A stretch of 64,000 bases of DNA from an uncultured Faecalibacterium sp. Its GTDB lineage: Bacteria; Bacillota; Clostridia; Oscillospirales; Ruminococcaceae. Of this stretch, positions 16,631 through 24,281 are shown one piece after another. Position numbers and translations under genes: made by a program. The stretch lies in the NCBI GenBank assembly GCA_944386015.1, contig CALWZK010000002.1, forward strand, positions 42,602 to 106,601. Reading direction: 5' to 3'. Numbering within the stretch: the stretch's first letter is position 1; every line of letters begins with the position of its first letter. The notes under the pieces were generated by a model. That model was not told the origin of the DNA. It ran no database searches and saw only the letters and a program-made list of their open reading frames with translations.

Positions 16631-17011
16631 ATGATGATGCCTGCAAACTACTCTGTTATCGCAGAGAACGAAATGACCTATGTTACCGGCGGCGGCGTGA
16701 TCGCTAACGTTCTGCCCGCTGTCATGACCCAGGCTAACTGGAAGACCTTCAACACCAACCTGGTGAAGATCATCGGCAACACCTTCATGAAGCCCGTTAT
16801 CGACGCTACTCTGGGCGTTATGTTCGGCGGCAAGTGGGGCGAGGGCGAGAGCCTGTTCGGTGAGACCACTGGCACCATTTCCGGCTACTACACCGGCAAG
16901 AGCTCTGTCCTGAACAAGATCATGGGCACTCTGGGCGGCCTGGCTGTTGTCTACACCCTGGGCACCGGCGATGCTAAGACCAAGCACACCGATAGCGTTG
17001 TCACCTTCTAA
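16631..17011 (+). CDS. Double-glycine-leader secreted protein 1 (bacteriocin-like)
   Basis: The 126-residue precursor has a leader ending in ENEMTYVTGG. Glu(-8), Met(-7), Val(-4) and Gly-Gly(-2,-1) fit the double-glycine rule, so the exporter should cut after Gly21 and release about 105 residues starting GVIANVLPAV. The mature part is Gly/Thr-rich, has no cysteine, and contains hydrophobic GxxxG-like stretches (TLGGLAVVYTLGTG), suggesting membrane interaction. GGGAG precedes the first ATG by nine bases. Codons are richer in GTT, GCT and ATC-type highly expressed choices than in the neighbours. It is larger than usual class II bacteriocins. Function, toxin or surface protein, is not shown by sequence. 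Confidence 0.8.
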   Translation: MMMPANYSVIAENEMTYVTGGGVIANVLPAVMTQANWKTFNTNLVKIIGNTFMKPVIDATLGVMFGGKWGEGESLFGETTGTISGYYTGKSSVLNKIMGTLGGLAVVYTLGTGDAKTKHTDSVVTF

Positions 17012-17047
17012 GTCAGATTCATTCCAAATTAAGAAAGGTGGTTTATT

Positions 17048-17425
17048 ATGACCTTTCCTGCAAATTACGCAGTAATTGCAGAGGATGAGCTGACTTATGT
17101 CACCGGCGGCGGCGTGATCGAAAACGTTCTGCCCGCTGTTATGACCGCTGACAACTGGAAGACTTTCAGCACCAACGTTGTCAAGATTGTTGGCAATACC
17201 TTCATGAAGGGCTTTGTCAACACCGTTCTGGGCACCGCTTTTGGTACCAACTATGTTTTTGGTGATATCTCCAACAACATTGGCACCACTCTGAGCGGCA
17301 TGAACTTCCTGAACGGCGCTATGCAGGTTGTGGGCGGCCTGGCTGCCATCTACACCCTGGGCACTGGCGACGCTAAGGTGAAGCAGTCTGATGTCATCGG
17401 TGTCGATGGCGAGAAGGTTGCCTAA
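17048..17425 (+). CDS. Double-glycine-leader secreted protein 2 (paralogue)
   Basis: This 125-residue precursor is a paralogue of the preceding gene, 36 bp downstream. Shared blocks are PANY, VIAE, TYVTGGGVI, NVLPAVMT, NWKTF, GNTFMK and the C-terminal YTLGTGDAK. The leader AEDELTYVTGG again fits the double-glycine rule, giving a mature form of about 104 residues. The middle (residues 60-95) diverges most. No cysteine is present, so no disulfide or lanthionine is expected. AAAGGTGG lies before the ATG. The two products may act as a pair, or as variants with different targets (inference). A strong terminator follows. Confidence 0.8.
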   Translation: MTFPANYAVIAEDELTYVTGGGVIENVLPAVMTADNWKTFSTNVVKIVGNTFMKGFVNTVLGTAFGTNYVFGDISNNIGTTLSGMNFLNGAMQVVGGLAAIYTLGTGDAKVKQSDVIGVDGEKVA

Positions 17426-17514
17426 GCTGGTGTTTCAGCTCTAATCCCGATTGCAAGTGTATTTTAGTCTGACCCCGCCCCCCGGGGTTGGGGCAGATCA
17501 AAATGCCTCGTTAT

Positions 17515-17556
17515 GGTGTGCCAGGAGGCAAGTCCTCCTGGCGCACCTTATTTTTT
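17515..17556 (+). terminator. Terminator after the double-glycine genes
   Basis: A 14-bp stem with one G-U pair (17515-17528 / 17534-17547) and loop CAAGT is followed by TTATTTTTT. A second GC hairpin (CTGaCCCC / GGGGCAG) lies just before it at about 17469-17497. Confidence 0.92.
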
Positions 17557-17773
17557 GTAATTTTTTATCCCTGCAGCTTGCCTGTTCCATCCCATCGGAT
17601 GCGACAGGCAAAAGCGGACGGTGAGCGTATTCGGTTTCATGGTCACCGCCGGCTTTTGCCTGCTGCGCCCCGCATGGCTCCCTGGCCCGCCCTCTTTGCG
17701 GCGGATGGGTGGGTCTGTGCGGCCAGAGGGACGAAGTGCAGGGGCATACTAACAATCAAACAGGTGAAAGACT
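17557..17773 (+). promoter_or_regulatory. Gene-free leader with mutually exclusive hairpins
   Basis: GCTTGCCTGT (17576-17585), ACAGGCAAAAGC (17604-17615) and GCTTTTGCCTG (17652-17662) are arranged so that the middle piece can pair with either flank. The second pairing adds CGGTGA / TCACCG to give 17 bp with a 3x3 internal loop. Such a layout resembles an RNA switch ahead of the GyrI-like gene. No strong promoter or ligand motif is recognised. Confidence 0.5.
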
Positions 17774-18229
17774 ATGCATGAAATCCAAGTAAGCGAAAAC
17801 AAGACCCTCAAGCTCACCAACGTGCTCAGCCGCCGCATCCAGCCTGAGGAGTTCGGCAGCATCAACCTGATCGTGACCCAGATGGAGAACTTCGTCCGCA
17901 GCCACGACGCCCAGCCCATCGGCCCCCTGGTGCAGCACATTCTGGTGACCAAGGGCCCCAAGCCGGAGGTGCAGATGTACCTGCTGCGCCAGGCCAACCA
18001 GATGATTGCCCGGCTGGATCCCCAGTACCACATGGATGCTGTGCTGCGGGTCAAGAACTGCCTGTACGCCCACTATGTAGGCCCCATGAGCCACAACGAG
18101 CTGGCCTCCCAGAAGCTGAACATCCTTGCCTTTGAGAACGACATCAAGCTGTCTGGCAGTGTCTACAGCATCTTTGTCAGCCAGGACGAGGACGAGAGCG
18201 TCGTGGATGTCTTTATGGAAAAGGAATAA
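17774..18229 (+). CDS. GyrI-like / effector-binding-domain protein
   Basis: This 151-residue soluble protein fits the GyrI-like small-molecule-binding fold: an IGPLVQHIL segment near residue 50 and a C-terminal NCLYAHYVGPMSHNELASQKL ... SGSVYSIFVSQDED stretch. Such domains bind amphipathic compounds, sit at the end of MerR or AraC regulators, or neutralise toxins such as microcin B17 in the case of GyrI. There is no DNA-binding domain attached here. It starts the second part of the locus, six bases before the HlyD-type gene. Position makes it a candidate self-protection or chaperone protein for the exported products, but that is inference. Confidence 0.55.
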   Translation: MHEIQVSENKTLKLTNVLSRRIQPEEFGSINLIVTQMENFVRSHDAQPIGPLVQHILVTKGPKPEVQMYLLRQANQMIARLDPQYHMDAVLRVKNCLYAHYVGPMSHNELASQKLNILAFENDIKLSGSVYSIFVSQDEDESVVDVFMEKE

Positions 18230-18234
18230 CTCTT

Positions 18235-19350
18235 ATGACCAACATTCGTGTCACCAACCTGTACGATCTCCAGGACCGCCGGATCATGATGGAGAAGAAG
18301 CTGCCCCCCTACGGGTATGCCCTGCTCCTGATTGTGACCGCCCTGATGGTGGGTCTGGTGATCTGGAGCACCGTGACCCCGCGGATCTATATCTCCCAGC
18401 TTTCGGGCACCGTGCAGGCCACCAACAAAACCTATGTCATGTCCTCCTACTCGGGGCAGATCACTGAGCTGAACGTCTCGGAAGGCAGCTATGTGGAGCA
18501 GGGCGACCTGATCGCCCACATCAAGAGCACCGACCTGGACCTGCAGAAGAGCCAGCTGGAAAACCAGCTGGAAATCTACCAGACCCAGCTGTCCCAGTAC
18601 AACAAGCTGATCCAGTCCATCCAGGACAACACCAACTACTTCAGCGAGTCCGACCCGGCAGATCAGTCCTACTACTACCAGTACGAGAACTATCAGAGCC
18701 AGGTGGCCCAGCACACCTTTGACTCCTCCTCCTATCAGGCGGCGGGCTACACCGACGCCCAGATCCAGGCCCTGATGGAGCAGAACCAGAGCGAGCTGGA
18801 GCAGATCTACTACTCGGCCCTGCAGTCTGCTGCCCAGAACGTCAGCAGCATCCAGGCCAACATTGAGAACACCCAGTCCCAGCTGGATGCCCTGAGCACC
18901 GGGGCCAACGATTACTATATCTACGCCCCCACCTCCGGCGTCGTCCACATGGACAGCCCCTACAGCGAGGGGATGGTGCTGTCGGCGGGCTCGGTGCTGG
19001 CCACCATTTCCAGCGAGAACTCGGACTATGAGATCGTGGCTTATGCCTCTCTCAGTGACCGTCCCCTGCTGGACGTGGGCGACCCCTGCACCATCGCCGT
19101 CACCGGCCTGGCCCAGACGGCCTACGGCACCCTCACCGGCACCGTCACTGCCATCGACAGCGACGTCACCACCAGCGACAGCACCTCCTTCTACAAGGTC
19201 ACCGTCAAGCCGGACAGCACCTACCTCATCAGCAAGAGCGGCGACCAGGTGGACCTGTCCAACGGCATGAGCGTCACCGCCCGGGTCCAGTACGACAAGG
19301 TGACCTACTTCGAGTACGCACTGGAATCCCTGGGCGTCCTGGTGCGCTGA
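18235..19350 (+). CDS. HlyD-family secretion adaptor (membrane fusion protein)
   Basis: This 371-residue protein has one N-terminal membrane helix (about 26-46), a split lipoyl/biotinyl-type domain (SGQITELNVSEGSYVEQGDLIAHIKS and its C-terminal partner near YYIYAPTSGVVHMDSP), a Gln-rich coiled coil of about 130 residues between them, and a beta-barrel end. This is the layout of accessory factors that work with peptidase-containing ABC exporters. It starts five bases after the GyrI-like stop, so the two are coupled. It most likely completes the secretion machine for the double-glycine proteins. Confidence 0.88.
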   Translation: MTNIRVTNLYDLQDRRIMMEKKLPPYGYALLLIVTALMVGLVIWSTVTPRIYISQLSGTVQATNKTYVMSSYSGQITELNVSEGSYVEQGDLIAHIKSTDLDLQKSQLENQLEIYQTQLSQYNKLIQSIQDNTNYFSESDPADQSYYYQYENYQSQVAQHTFDSSSYQAAGYTDAQIQALMEQNQSELEQIYYSALQSAAQNVSSIQANIENTQSQLDALSTGANDYYIYAPTSGVVHMDSPYSEGMVLSAGSVLATISSENSDYEIVAYASLSDRPLLDVGDPCTIAVTGLAQTAYGTLTGTVTAIDSDVTTSDSTSFYKVTVKPDSTYLISKSGDQVDLSNGMSVTARVQYDKVTYFEYALESLGVLVR

Positions 19351-19462
19351 GTTTTCCCTGATTTTCCGGCGGGGGCCGGGGGCACAGCGGGCCCTCTGTC
19401 CCCGCTGAAAGTCCCTTTGCAGGCGGCGCCGCCGCCTGGATTTGTCCGCAACGAGGTACAAC

Positions 19463-20944
19463 ATGAAGTTTTTTGCAAAACGGCTGCCGGCTCTGCTGCT
19501 GCTGGCCGCCCTGACCGTCAGCGCGGCCCAGCCCGCTGCCGCCCTTCAGCTGCCTTCCCTCCAGTGGCCCTCTTTCGGCAAAGAGGAGGAGGTGGCTGTG
19601 GAAAGCATCGACCCCGGCTCCTACAACGCCGAGATGACCCTGGGCACCACCCAGCAGCTGAAGCCCACCGTTCTGCCCGACAACGCCACCGATAAGGAAG
19701 TGGTCTTTGCCTCGGAGGACATCAGCATCATCCAGGTGGGCCAGGACGGCCTGATCGGGGCCGCCTCAGTGGGCACCACCCGGGTGTCGGCCACCGCCGG
19801 CGGCGTCACCATCTACTACACCATCACCGTCACCCCTGACCCCTCCACCGTGGTGTCCGACATGGACGCCGCCATCTCGGAGGAGGAGATCGCGGTGGGC
19901 GCCACCGCCACCATCTCGGTGTCGGTGAGCCCCAGCTCGGCGGCCTCCACCGCCAACGTGACCTTCAGCTCTTCCAATGAGTCGGTGGCCACCGTCAACA
20001 ACTTTGGCCGGGTCACCGGCGTGGGCAAGGGCAGCGCCACCATCACCATCACCTGCGGGGACATCGTCCGCACCGTCAGCGTGAAGGTCTATGTCCCCAC
20101 CGACGGCATCCACCTGAACACCAACTACCTGGTTTTGAAGCCGGGGGCCACCGCCCAGATCAGCGGCAGCGTCTCCCCTTCCACCGCGCCCCAGGGTCTG
20201 ACCTTCCGGTCCAGTGACACCAGCGTGGCCACCGTCAGCAGCAGCGGCACGGTGACCGCCGTGGGTGCGGGCTCCACCTCCATCATCGTCTCCAACGGGG
20301 ATTCCTCCAGCATGGTGACGGTGATCGTGAACCAGGGCACCAACCACAGCACTTCGGGCAGCGGTTCCAGCTCGGGCTCTTCGGACGGCTCCGACAGCGA
20401 AACCGCCGATCAGGACCCCATCGTCCAGCAGATCAACGACCCCCAGATTGAGGTGGTGAACCTGAACCAGGGGGACATTCCCACCGTCACCACCCAGATG
20501 CTGGACGCCCTGCGCCGCACCGGCAAGACCATGAACATCACCGGCGAGGGCTATATCCTGACCATCCGGGGCACCGACATCCGCAACACCCAGAACGCCC
20601 TGGCCACGGCGGTGACCTTCACCCCCAGCCAGGAGGAGGACGGCCTGGAATTCTCCCTCAATGAGGGCGGCGCCATGCCCTGCGCCGTCAGCCTGACCCT
20701 CACCGGCGACAACGCCGGTTATGGCCGGCTGTACCTGTACAACACCGCCACCCAGCAGTGGCAGTTCCTGAACAGCTACGCAGACAGCGTGGTCACCACC
20801 GACACGGCGGGCCGCTATCTGCTGACCAACAACACACTGACCTTCGTCCACATGAACTTCTACGCTCTGGCCGCCGCAGGCGTCGCCCTGCTGGCCATCG
20901 TTGTGGTGTATATTGTGGTGAAAAAGAGGTACTGGTTCTGGTGA
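19463..20944 (+). CDS. Surface protein with three BIG2 Ig-like domains and C-terminal anchor
   Basis: This 493-residue protein has a signal peptide (FFAKRLPALLLLAALTVSAA), three BIG2-type domains at about 45-125, 135-210 and 212-290 with the repeating SS(N/D)xSVATV...GxVTxVGxG motif, a Ser/Gly-rich linker (about 292-315), an unassigned beta-rich domain (about 330-455), and a C-terminal membrane helix followed by KKRYWFW. No LPxTG is present. The ATG at 19463 has GAGG just upstream; a TTG seven codons earlier is less likely. The 112-bp gap behind the HlyD gene has GC palindromes but no T-run, so cotranscription is plausible. It may display or receive the exported products at the surface (inference). 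Confidence 0.8.
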   Translation: MKFFAKRLPALLLLAALTVSAAQPAAALQLPSLQWPSFGKEEEVAVESIDPGSYNAEMTLGTTQQLKPTVLPDNATDKEVVFASEDISIIQVGQDGLIGAASVGTTRVSATAGGVTIYYTITVTPDPSTVVSDMDAAISEEEIAVGATATISVSVSPSSAASTANVTFSSSNESVATVNNFGRVTGVGKGSATITITCGDIVRTVSVKVYVPTDGIHLNTNYLVLKPGATAQISGSVSPSTAPQGLTFRSSDTSVATVSSSGTVTAVGAGSTSIIVSNGDSSSMVTVIVNQGTNHSTSGSGSSSGSSDGSDSETADQDPIVQQINDPQIEVVNLNQGDIPTVTTQMLDALRRTGKTMNITGEGYILTIRGTDIRNTQNALATAVTFTPSQEEDGLEFSLNEGGAMPCAVSLTLTGDNAGYGRLYLYNTATQQWQFLNSYADSVVTTDTAGRYLLTNNTLTFVHMNFYALAAAGVALLAIVVVYIVVKKRYWFW

Positions 20945-20985
20945 TGCAGGCCATCCACATAAGAATCTTACCTTCCCTCTAGGCA

Positions 20986-21030
20986 CACAAAGCCCCGCCT
21001 CCCACCGGAGACGGGGCTTTGTGCTTTTTG
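20986..21030 (+). terminator. Terminator closing the secretion locus
   Basis: A 17-bp stem with one mismatch (20986-21002 / 21007-21023), loop CACC, is followed by CTTTTTG. Confidence 0.93.
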
Positions 21031-21089
21031 TTTTGATTTTTCCCAAGCCCGGGGCAACATTGTTCTGTTACCTCATAGATGATTTTTTT

Positions 21090-21400
21090 CTAAACCCGCC
21101 CACCACCCTTTCAATGTTCCCCCGCGGCTGCGCCGCCGCCCCCATACGGGGGCTCTGTACCGGGAACTGCTCCTTCTAGTTTTGCGCGGCGGGGTAGCTT
21201 TCACTGAGACAATGCCAATAGAGGAAAAAGGGCTCTAGCCCACCGACTGTTCCCTTTTTCCGTTGACCGGGCAGCAGCCGTCAGGCAGGGCTTTGCGGCT
21301 GTGACACAGCCTGCAAATAGAAGGAGCAGTGATCGGTTTAGAGCCCCGGTAGGGGCGCGGCCGCAGGCCGGGGGGTTCCTCTGTGGGCGGGTGGGTTTAG
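21090..21400. repeat. 311-bp imperfect inverted-repeat element
   Basis: The ends CTAAACCC and GGGTTTAG are inverted, and the arms (21090-21177 and 21319-21400) remain similar over about 80 bases down to ACTGCTCCTTCT / AGAAGGAGCAGT. Each arm also folds on itself (CCCCCataCGGGGG; GAGCCCC...GGGGC). The 141-bp middle contains GGAAAAAGGG / CCCTTTTTCC and GGCTGTG-aca-CAGCC hairpins. No protein frame is credible. It may be a MITE-like element or a large structured RNA; no target-site duplication could be confirmed. Confidence 0.6.
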
Positions 21401-21409
21401 ATCAAAAAT

Positions 21410-21447
21410 AAAAAGAAAAATCCCTGCTCCGGGGTGGGAGCAGGGAT
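21410..21447 (-). terminator. Terminator for glmS
   Basis: On the minus strand a perfect 11-bp stem ATCCCTGCTCC / GGAGCAGGGAT is followed by TTTTTCTTTTTATTTTTG. It lies 147 bp past the glmS stop. Confidence 0.9.
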
Positions 21448-21563
21448 ATGGCATCACTTTGGACTCACAGGGCCGCAGGCCGGGAGCCTGCCAAAGAGAA
21501 CAGGGGTTTGCCGCCGGCAGGGCCCTGGGAGGCCCAGGCCGTCCGTGGTACCAGGCAAAAAGT

Positions 21564-21593
21564 CTTTTGCTTACTTTTCTTCAGAAAAGTAAG
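21564..21593 (-). repeat. Dispersed hairpin repeat abutting the glmS stop
   Basis: CTTACTTTTC-TGAA-GAAAAGTAAG directly follows the TAA of glmS on the minus strand and continues as CAAAAG. The same sequence occurs at 63714-63743, where it overlaps the end of pdp. It is a 10-bp perfect stem with a TGAA loop. Confidence 0.8.
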
Positions 21594-23414
21594 TTATTCC
21601 ACCGTGACGCTCTTGGCCAGGTTGCGGGGTTTATCCACGTCGCAGCCCCGCAGCACCGCCATGTAATAGGCAAAGAGCTGCAGGGGCACGATCAGCTGCA
21701 GGGGCATGAAAATGTCCTCGTATTCGTCCAGCCGCACCACATAGTCGGCGATGCCCTCGGGCACCACCGCGTCTTTGGTGGTGAACAGCAGCACCTTGGC
21801 CCCCCGGCTCTTGGTCTCCTTGGCGTTGGAAAGAGTCTTTTCATAGACCTTGTGCTGGGTGGCCAGGACGATCACCGGCACCCCGTCGGTCACCAGACTG
21901 ATGGTGCCGTGCTTCAGCTCGCCGGCGGCGTAGGCATCCGAGTGGACGTAGCTGATCTCCTTCAGCTTGAGGCTGCCCTCCAGGGAAAGGGAATAATCAA
22001 AGCCCCGCCCGATGAAAAAGCAGCTCTGGGTATTTACAAACAGGCTAGCCAGATATTTGATATACTCGCAGTCATCCAGCCGAGGCTTGACAACCTCGGG
22101 AGCCCGCTGGAGCTGGGCGGTGTAGCGGCGGGTTTCCGCCTCGGTCAGGCGGCCCCGGGCGTATGCCAGCCGCAGGGCAAACAGGTACAGCACGCACATC
22201 TGGACCATGTAGGCCTTGGTGGAGGCCACCGCAATCTCGGGGCCCGCGTAGGTGTACATGACATAGTCGGCGGCCCGGGCAATGGAGCTGCCCACCACGT
22301 TGACGATGGCCAGCACCGGCACCCCCTGGCTCTTGGCCAGTTTCAGGGCCGCCAGGGTGTCGCTGGTCTCCCCCGACTGGCTGATGATGATGACCAGGTC
22401 CTCCGGGCTGAGGATGGGGTCACGATAGCGGAACTCGCTGGCAATGTCCACCTCGGCCGGCAGCCGGGCCAGGGTCTCGATGGCGGCCTTGCCCACCATG
22501 CCGGCATGCATGGCGGTGCCGCAGGCCACCAGGTGAATCCGCTGGATGGCCGCCAGCCTCTGGTCGGTAAGCTCGGGAATCCGCAGGTTGGGCATTCCGT
22601 CCTCTACCCGGGGCCCCACCGTGGCGGTGATGGCGGCGGGCTGCTCGTTGATCTCCTTGAGCATAAAGTGGGGGTAGCCGCCCTTTTCGGCGGCCTCCAC
22701 GTCCCAGTCGGCGGTGAGGCGCTCCCGCTGGACGGGGCGCCCAAACTCATCGTAAAAGTCCACCTTGCCGGCGGTGCACACCACCATGTCCCCTTCTTCC
22801 AGGACGCTGTAGCTCCGGGTGTACTTCAGGATGGCGGGAATGTCCGAGGCCAGGAAGTTCTCCCCTTCCCCGTAGCCCACAATGAGGGGGCTTTCCCGCC
22901 GGACGGCAAACAGGGTATCGGGCCAGTCGCGGAACAGCACCGCCAGGGCATAGCTGCCCCGCACCCGGGCCAGCGCCTCGGTGAGAGCTTTGAGGGGCTC
23001 CCCCTGGTAGCAGCTGTCAATCAGCTTGACCAGCACCTCGGTGTCGGTCTCGCTGACAAAGGTATAGCCCTTGGCCTCCAGCATCTCCTTCAGGGCCCCG
23101 TAGTTCTCGATGATGCCGTTGTGCACGATGCTCACATAGGGGGTGGAGTGGGGATGGCTGTTGACGTCGCTGGGTTCCCCGTGGGTGGCCCAGCGGGTAT
23201 GGCCGATGCCACAGTGGGTCACCGGCAGATCTTCCTGCTCCAGCTTGGCCCGCAGGGCGGTGAGCCGCCCCTTGGTCTTGACCACGCGGATGGCCTCCCC
23301 TGTCTCCAGGGCCACGCCGGCCGAGTCATAGCCCCGGTATTCCAGCTTGGTCAGACCATCCAGCAGTACATCCTGGGCGCAGCGGGCGCCCACATAGCCT
23401 ACAATGCCACACAT
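21594..23414 (-). CDS. glmS: Glucosamine-6-phosphate synthase (glutamine-hydrolysing)
   Basis: GlmS makes glucosamine-6-phosphate from fructose-6-phosphate and glutamine, the first step to cell-wall amino sugars. The 606-residue protein begins MCGIVGYVG with the Cys2 nucleophile after Met removal; the glutaminase domain shows HTRWATHG and HNGIIENY, and two SIS domains follow (ISQSGETSDTLAAL; SYVHSDAYAAGELKHG). The C-terminus NLAKSVTVE is the family ending. The start at 23414 has GGAGG upstream; a 34-codon longer frame is rejected. It is controlled by a glmS ribozyme in its leader and is preceded in the same direction by two unrelated genes. Confidence 0.97.
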   Translation of the reverse strand: MCGIVGYVGARCAQDVLLDGLTKLEYRGYDSAGVALETGEAIRVVKTKGRLTALRAKLEQEDLPVTHCGIGHTRWATHGEPSDVNSHPHSTPYVSIVHNGIIENYGALKEMLEAKGYTFVSETDTEVLVKLIDSCYQGEPLKALTEALARVRGSYALAVLFRDWPDTLFAVRRESPLIVGYGEGENFLASDIPAILKYTRSYSVLEEGDMVVCTAGKVDFYDEFGRPVQRERLTADWDVEAAEKGGYPHFMLKEINEQPAAITATVGPRVEDGMPNLRIPELTDQRLAAIQRIHLVACGTAMHAGMVGKAAIETLARLPAEVDIASEFRYRDPILSPEDLVIIISQSGETSDTLAALKLAKSQGVPVLAIVNVVGSSIARAADYVMYTYAGPEIAVASTKAYMVQMCVLYLFALRLAYARGRLTEAETRRYTAQLQRAPEVVKPRLDDCEYIKYLASLFVNTQSCFFIGRGFDYSLSLEGSLKLKEISYVHSDAYAAGELKHGTISLVTDGVPVIVLATQHKVYEKTLSNAKETKSRGAKVLLFTTKDAVVPEGIADYVVRLDEYEDIFMPLQLIVPLQLFAYYMAVLRGCDVDKPRNLAKSVTVE

Positions 23415-23526
23415 AAGCAAAACACCTCCATGCCGGCAGGGCCCATGCCGTTTCAAAAGGCAGGGCCTGCTCAGCTTCCCGGGCGGCCCGGGGGCCGCCT
23501 GTACGATTGTATTCACAGCATGGCTT

Positions 23527-23680
23527 GCTTTGAAGAGATCTGTTGCGGTATTGCTGCCGTTTTTTGCTCCTCTCTATCGGCTGGTACAGCCATCAGCCGG
23601 AAGAACATCCGCCGAATCTTTCGATGATCCTTCTCCTCGTCACCCTCACGGCTGTCACCCGCGTGGCCCGGCGCTTTTTG
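23527..23680 (-). ncRNA. glmS ribozyme / riboswitch
   Basis: The minus-strand leader of glmS carries the conserved self-cleaving core: AAAAGCGCC with the cleavage site between A23675 and G23674, then GTGACGAGGAGAAGG, ATCGAAAGATTCGGCGGATG and the P3 hairpin CGGCTG...CAGCCG. Glucosamine-6-phosphate binding triggers cleavage and loss of glmS mRNA. The core sequence is unmistakable; the 3' boundary is approximate. About 110 bases with a GC palindrome (GGCGGCCCCCGGGCCGCC) separate it from the start codon. Confidence 0.95.
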
Positions 23681-23723
23681 TCAACCAGAGGTACACATTC
23701 CTTCTTTCAATCCCATTTGTATT

Positions 23724-24281
23724 TTATCGCTTCCCCAGCATCTTATGCAGCCGGGGCTGCCACACCAGTTTGTAGACCTTCAGCAGGTTGACCAAAGCCC
23801 GGTCGAACAGCAGGAAGGCCACGTTCCCGATCAGCAGGGTGACGGCGGCCATGGCAAAGGCCGCCTCCTGCACCTCATCGGGCATCTGGGCTGCTGGGAA
23901 CAGCACCAGCAGCACCCCGTACAGGAGGGCCACCGCGCCGTTGCACAGCAGCAGTTTGGCCCCCACCCGCAGCGGCGCCGGCCGCAGCCGGTCCAGCCTG
24001 GGCTTGACCAGGGGGTAATACCCCAGCAGGGCCACGAAAAACAGGGCGGTCTCCTTGTCGGGCACAAACAGCACCCCCAGGACACTGGCCGCCCCATAGG
24101 TGATCCAGGCGTAGCGATGGCCGCATTCCTCGGCCACCGCCCCGATCAAAAGGCCCCCGGCAGCGGGGGCAATGAACATGGCAATGGGGATGATGGCCCC
24201 CAGCAGCATCAGCACCACCGACAGGGCCACCACCATGCCGCAGAGGGCCACCGGCCAGCTTGGATTGGTATTTTGTCTCAT
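23724..24281 (-). CDS. Multipass membrane protein of unknown function
   Basis: This 185-residue protein has about five to six hydrophobic helices and small charged loops. Its first half (LGAIIPIAMFIAPAAGGLLIGAVAEECGHRYAWITYGAASVLGVLFVPDKETALFF) resembles small energy-coupling-factor S components or YybS-like proteins in general character only; no firm family was recognised. It overlaps the upstream DUF5685-like gene by ATGA and lies upstream of the glmS ribozyme, so the three may share a transcript. Confidence 0.55.
   Translation of the reverse strand: MRQNTNPSWPVALCGMVVALSVVLMLLGAIIPIAMFIAPAAGGLLIGAVAEECGHRYAWITYGAASVLGVLFVPDKETALFFVALLGYYPLVKPRLDRLRPAPLRVGAKLLLCNGAVALLYGVLLVLFPAAQMPDEVQEAAFAMAAVTLLIGNVAFLLFDRALVNLLKVYKLVWQPRLHKMLGKR

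Noticed and set aside
19766..21046. Minus-strand frame opposite the BIG2 gene
   Set aside because: Gly/His/Asp-rich composition without motifs, and it runs through the BIG2 gene terminator.
21090..21400. Insertion sequence
   Set aside because: No transposase frame, 311 bp only, and no clear target-site duplication.
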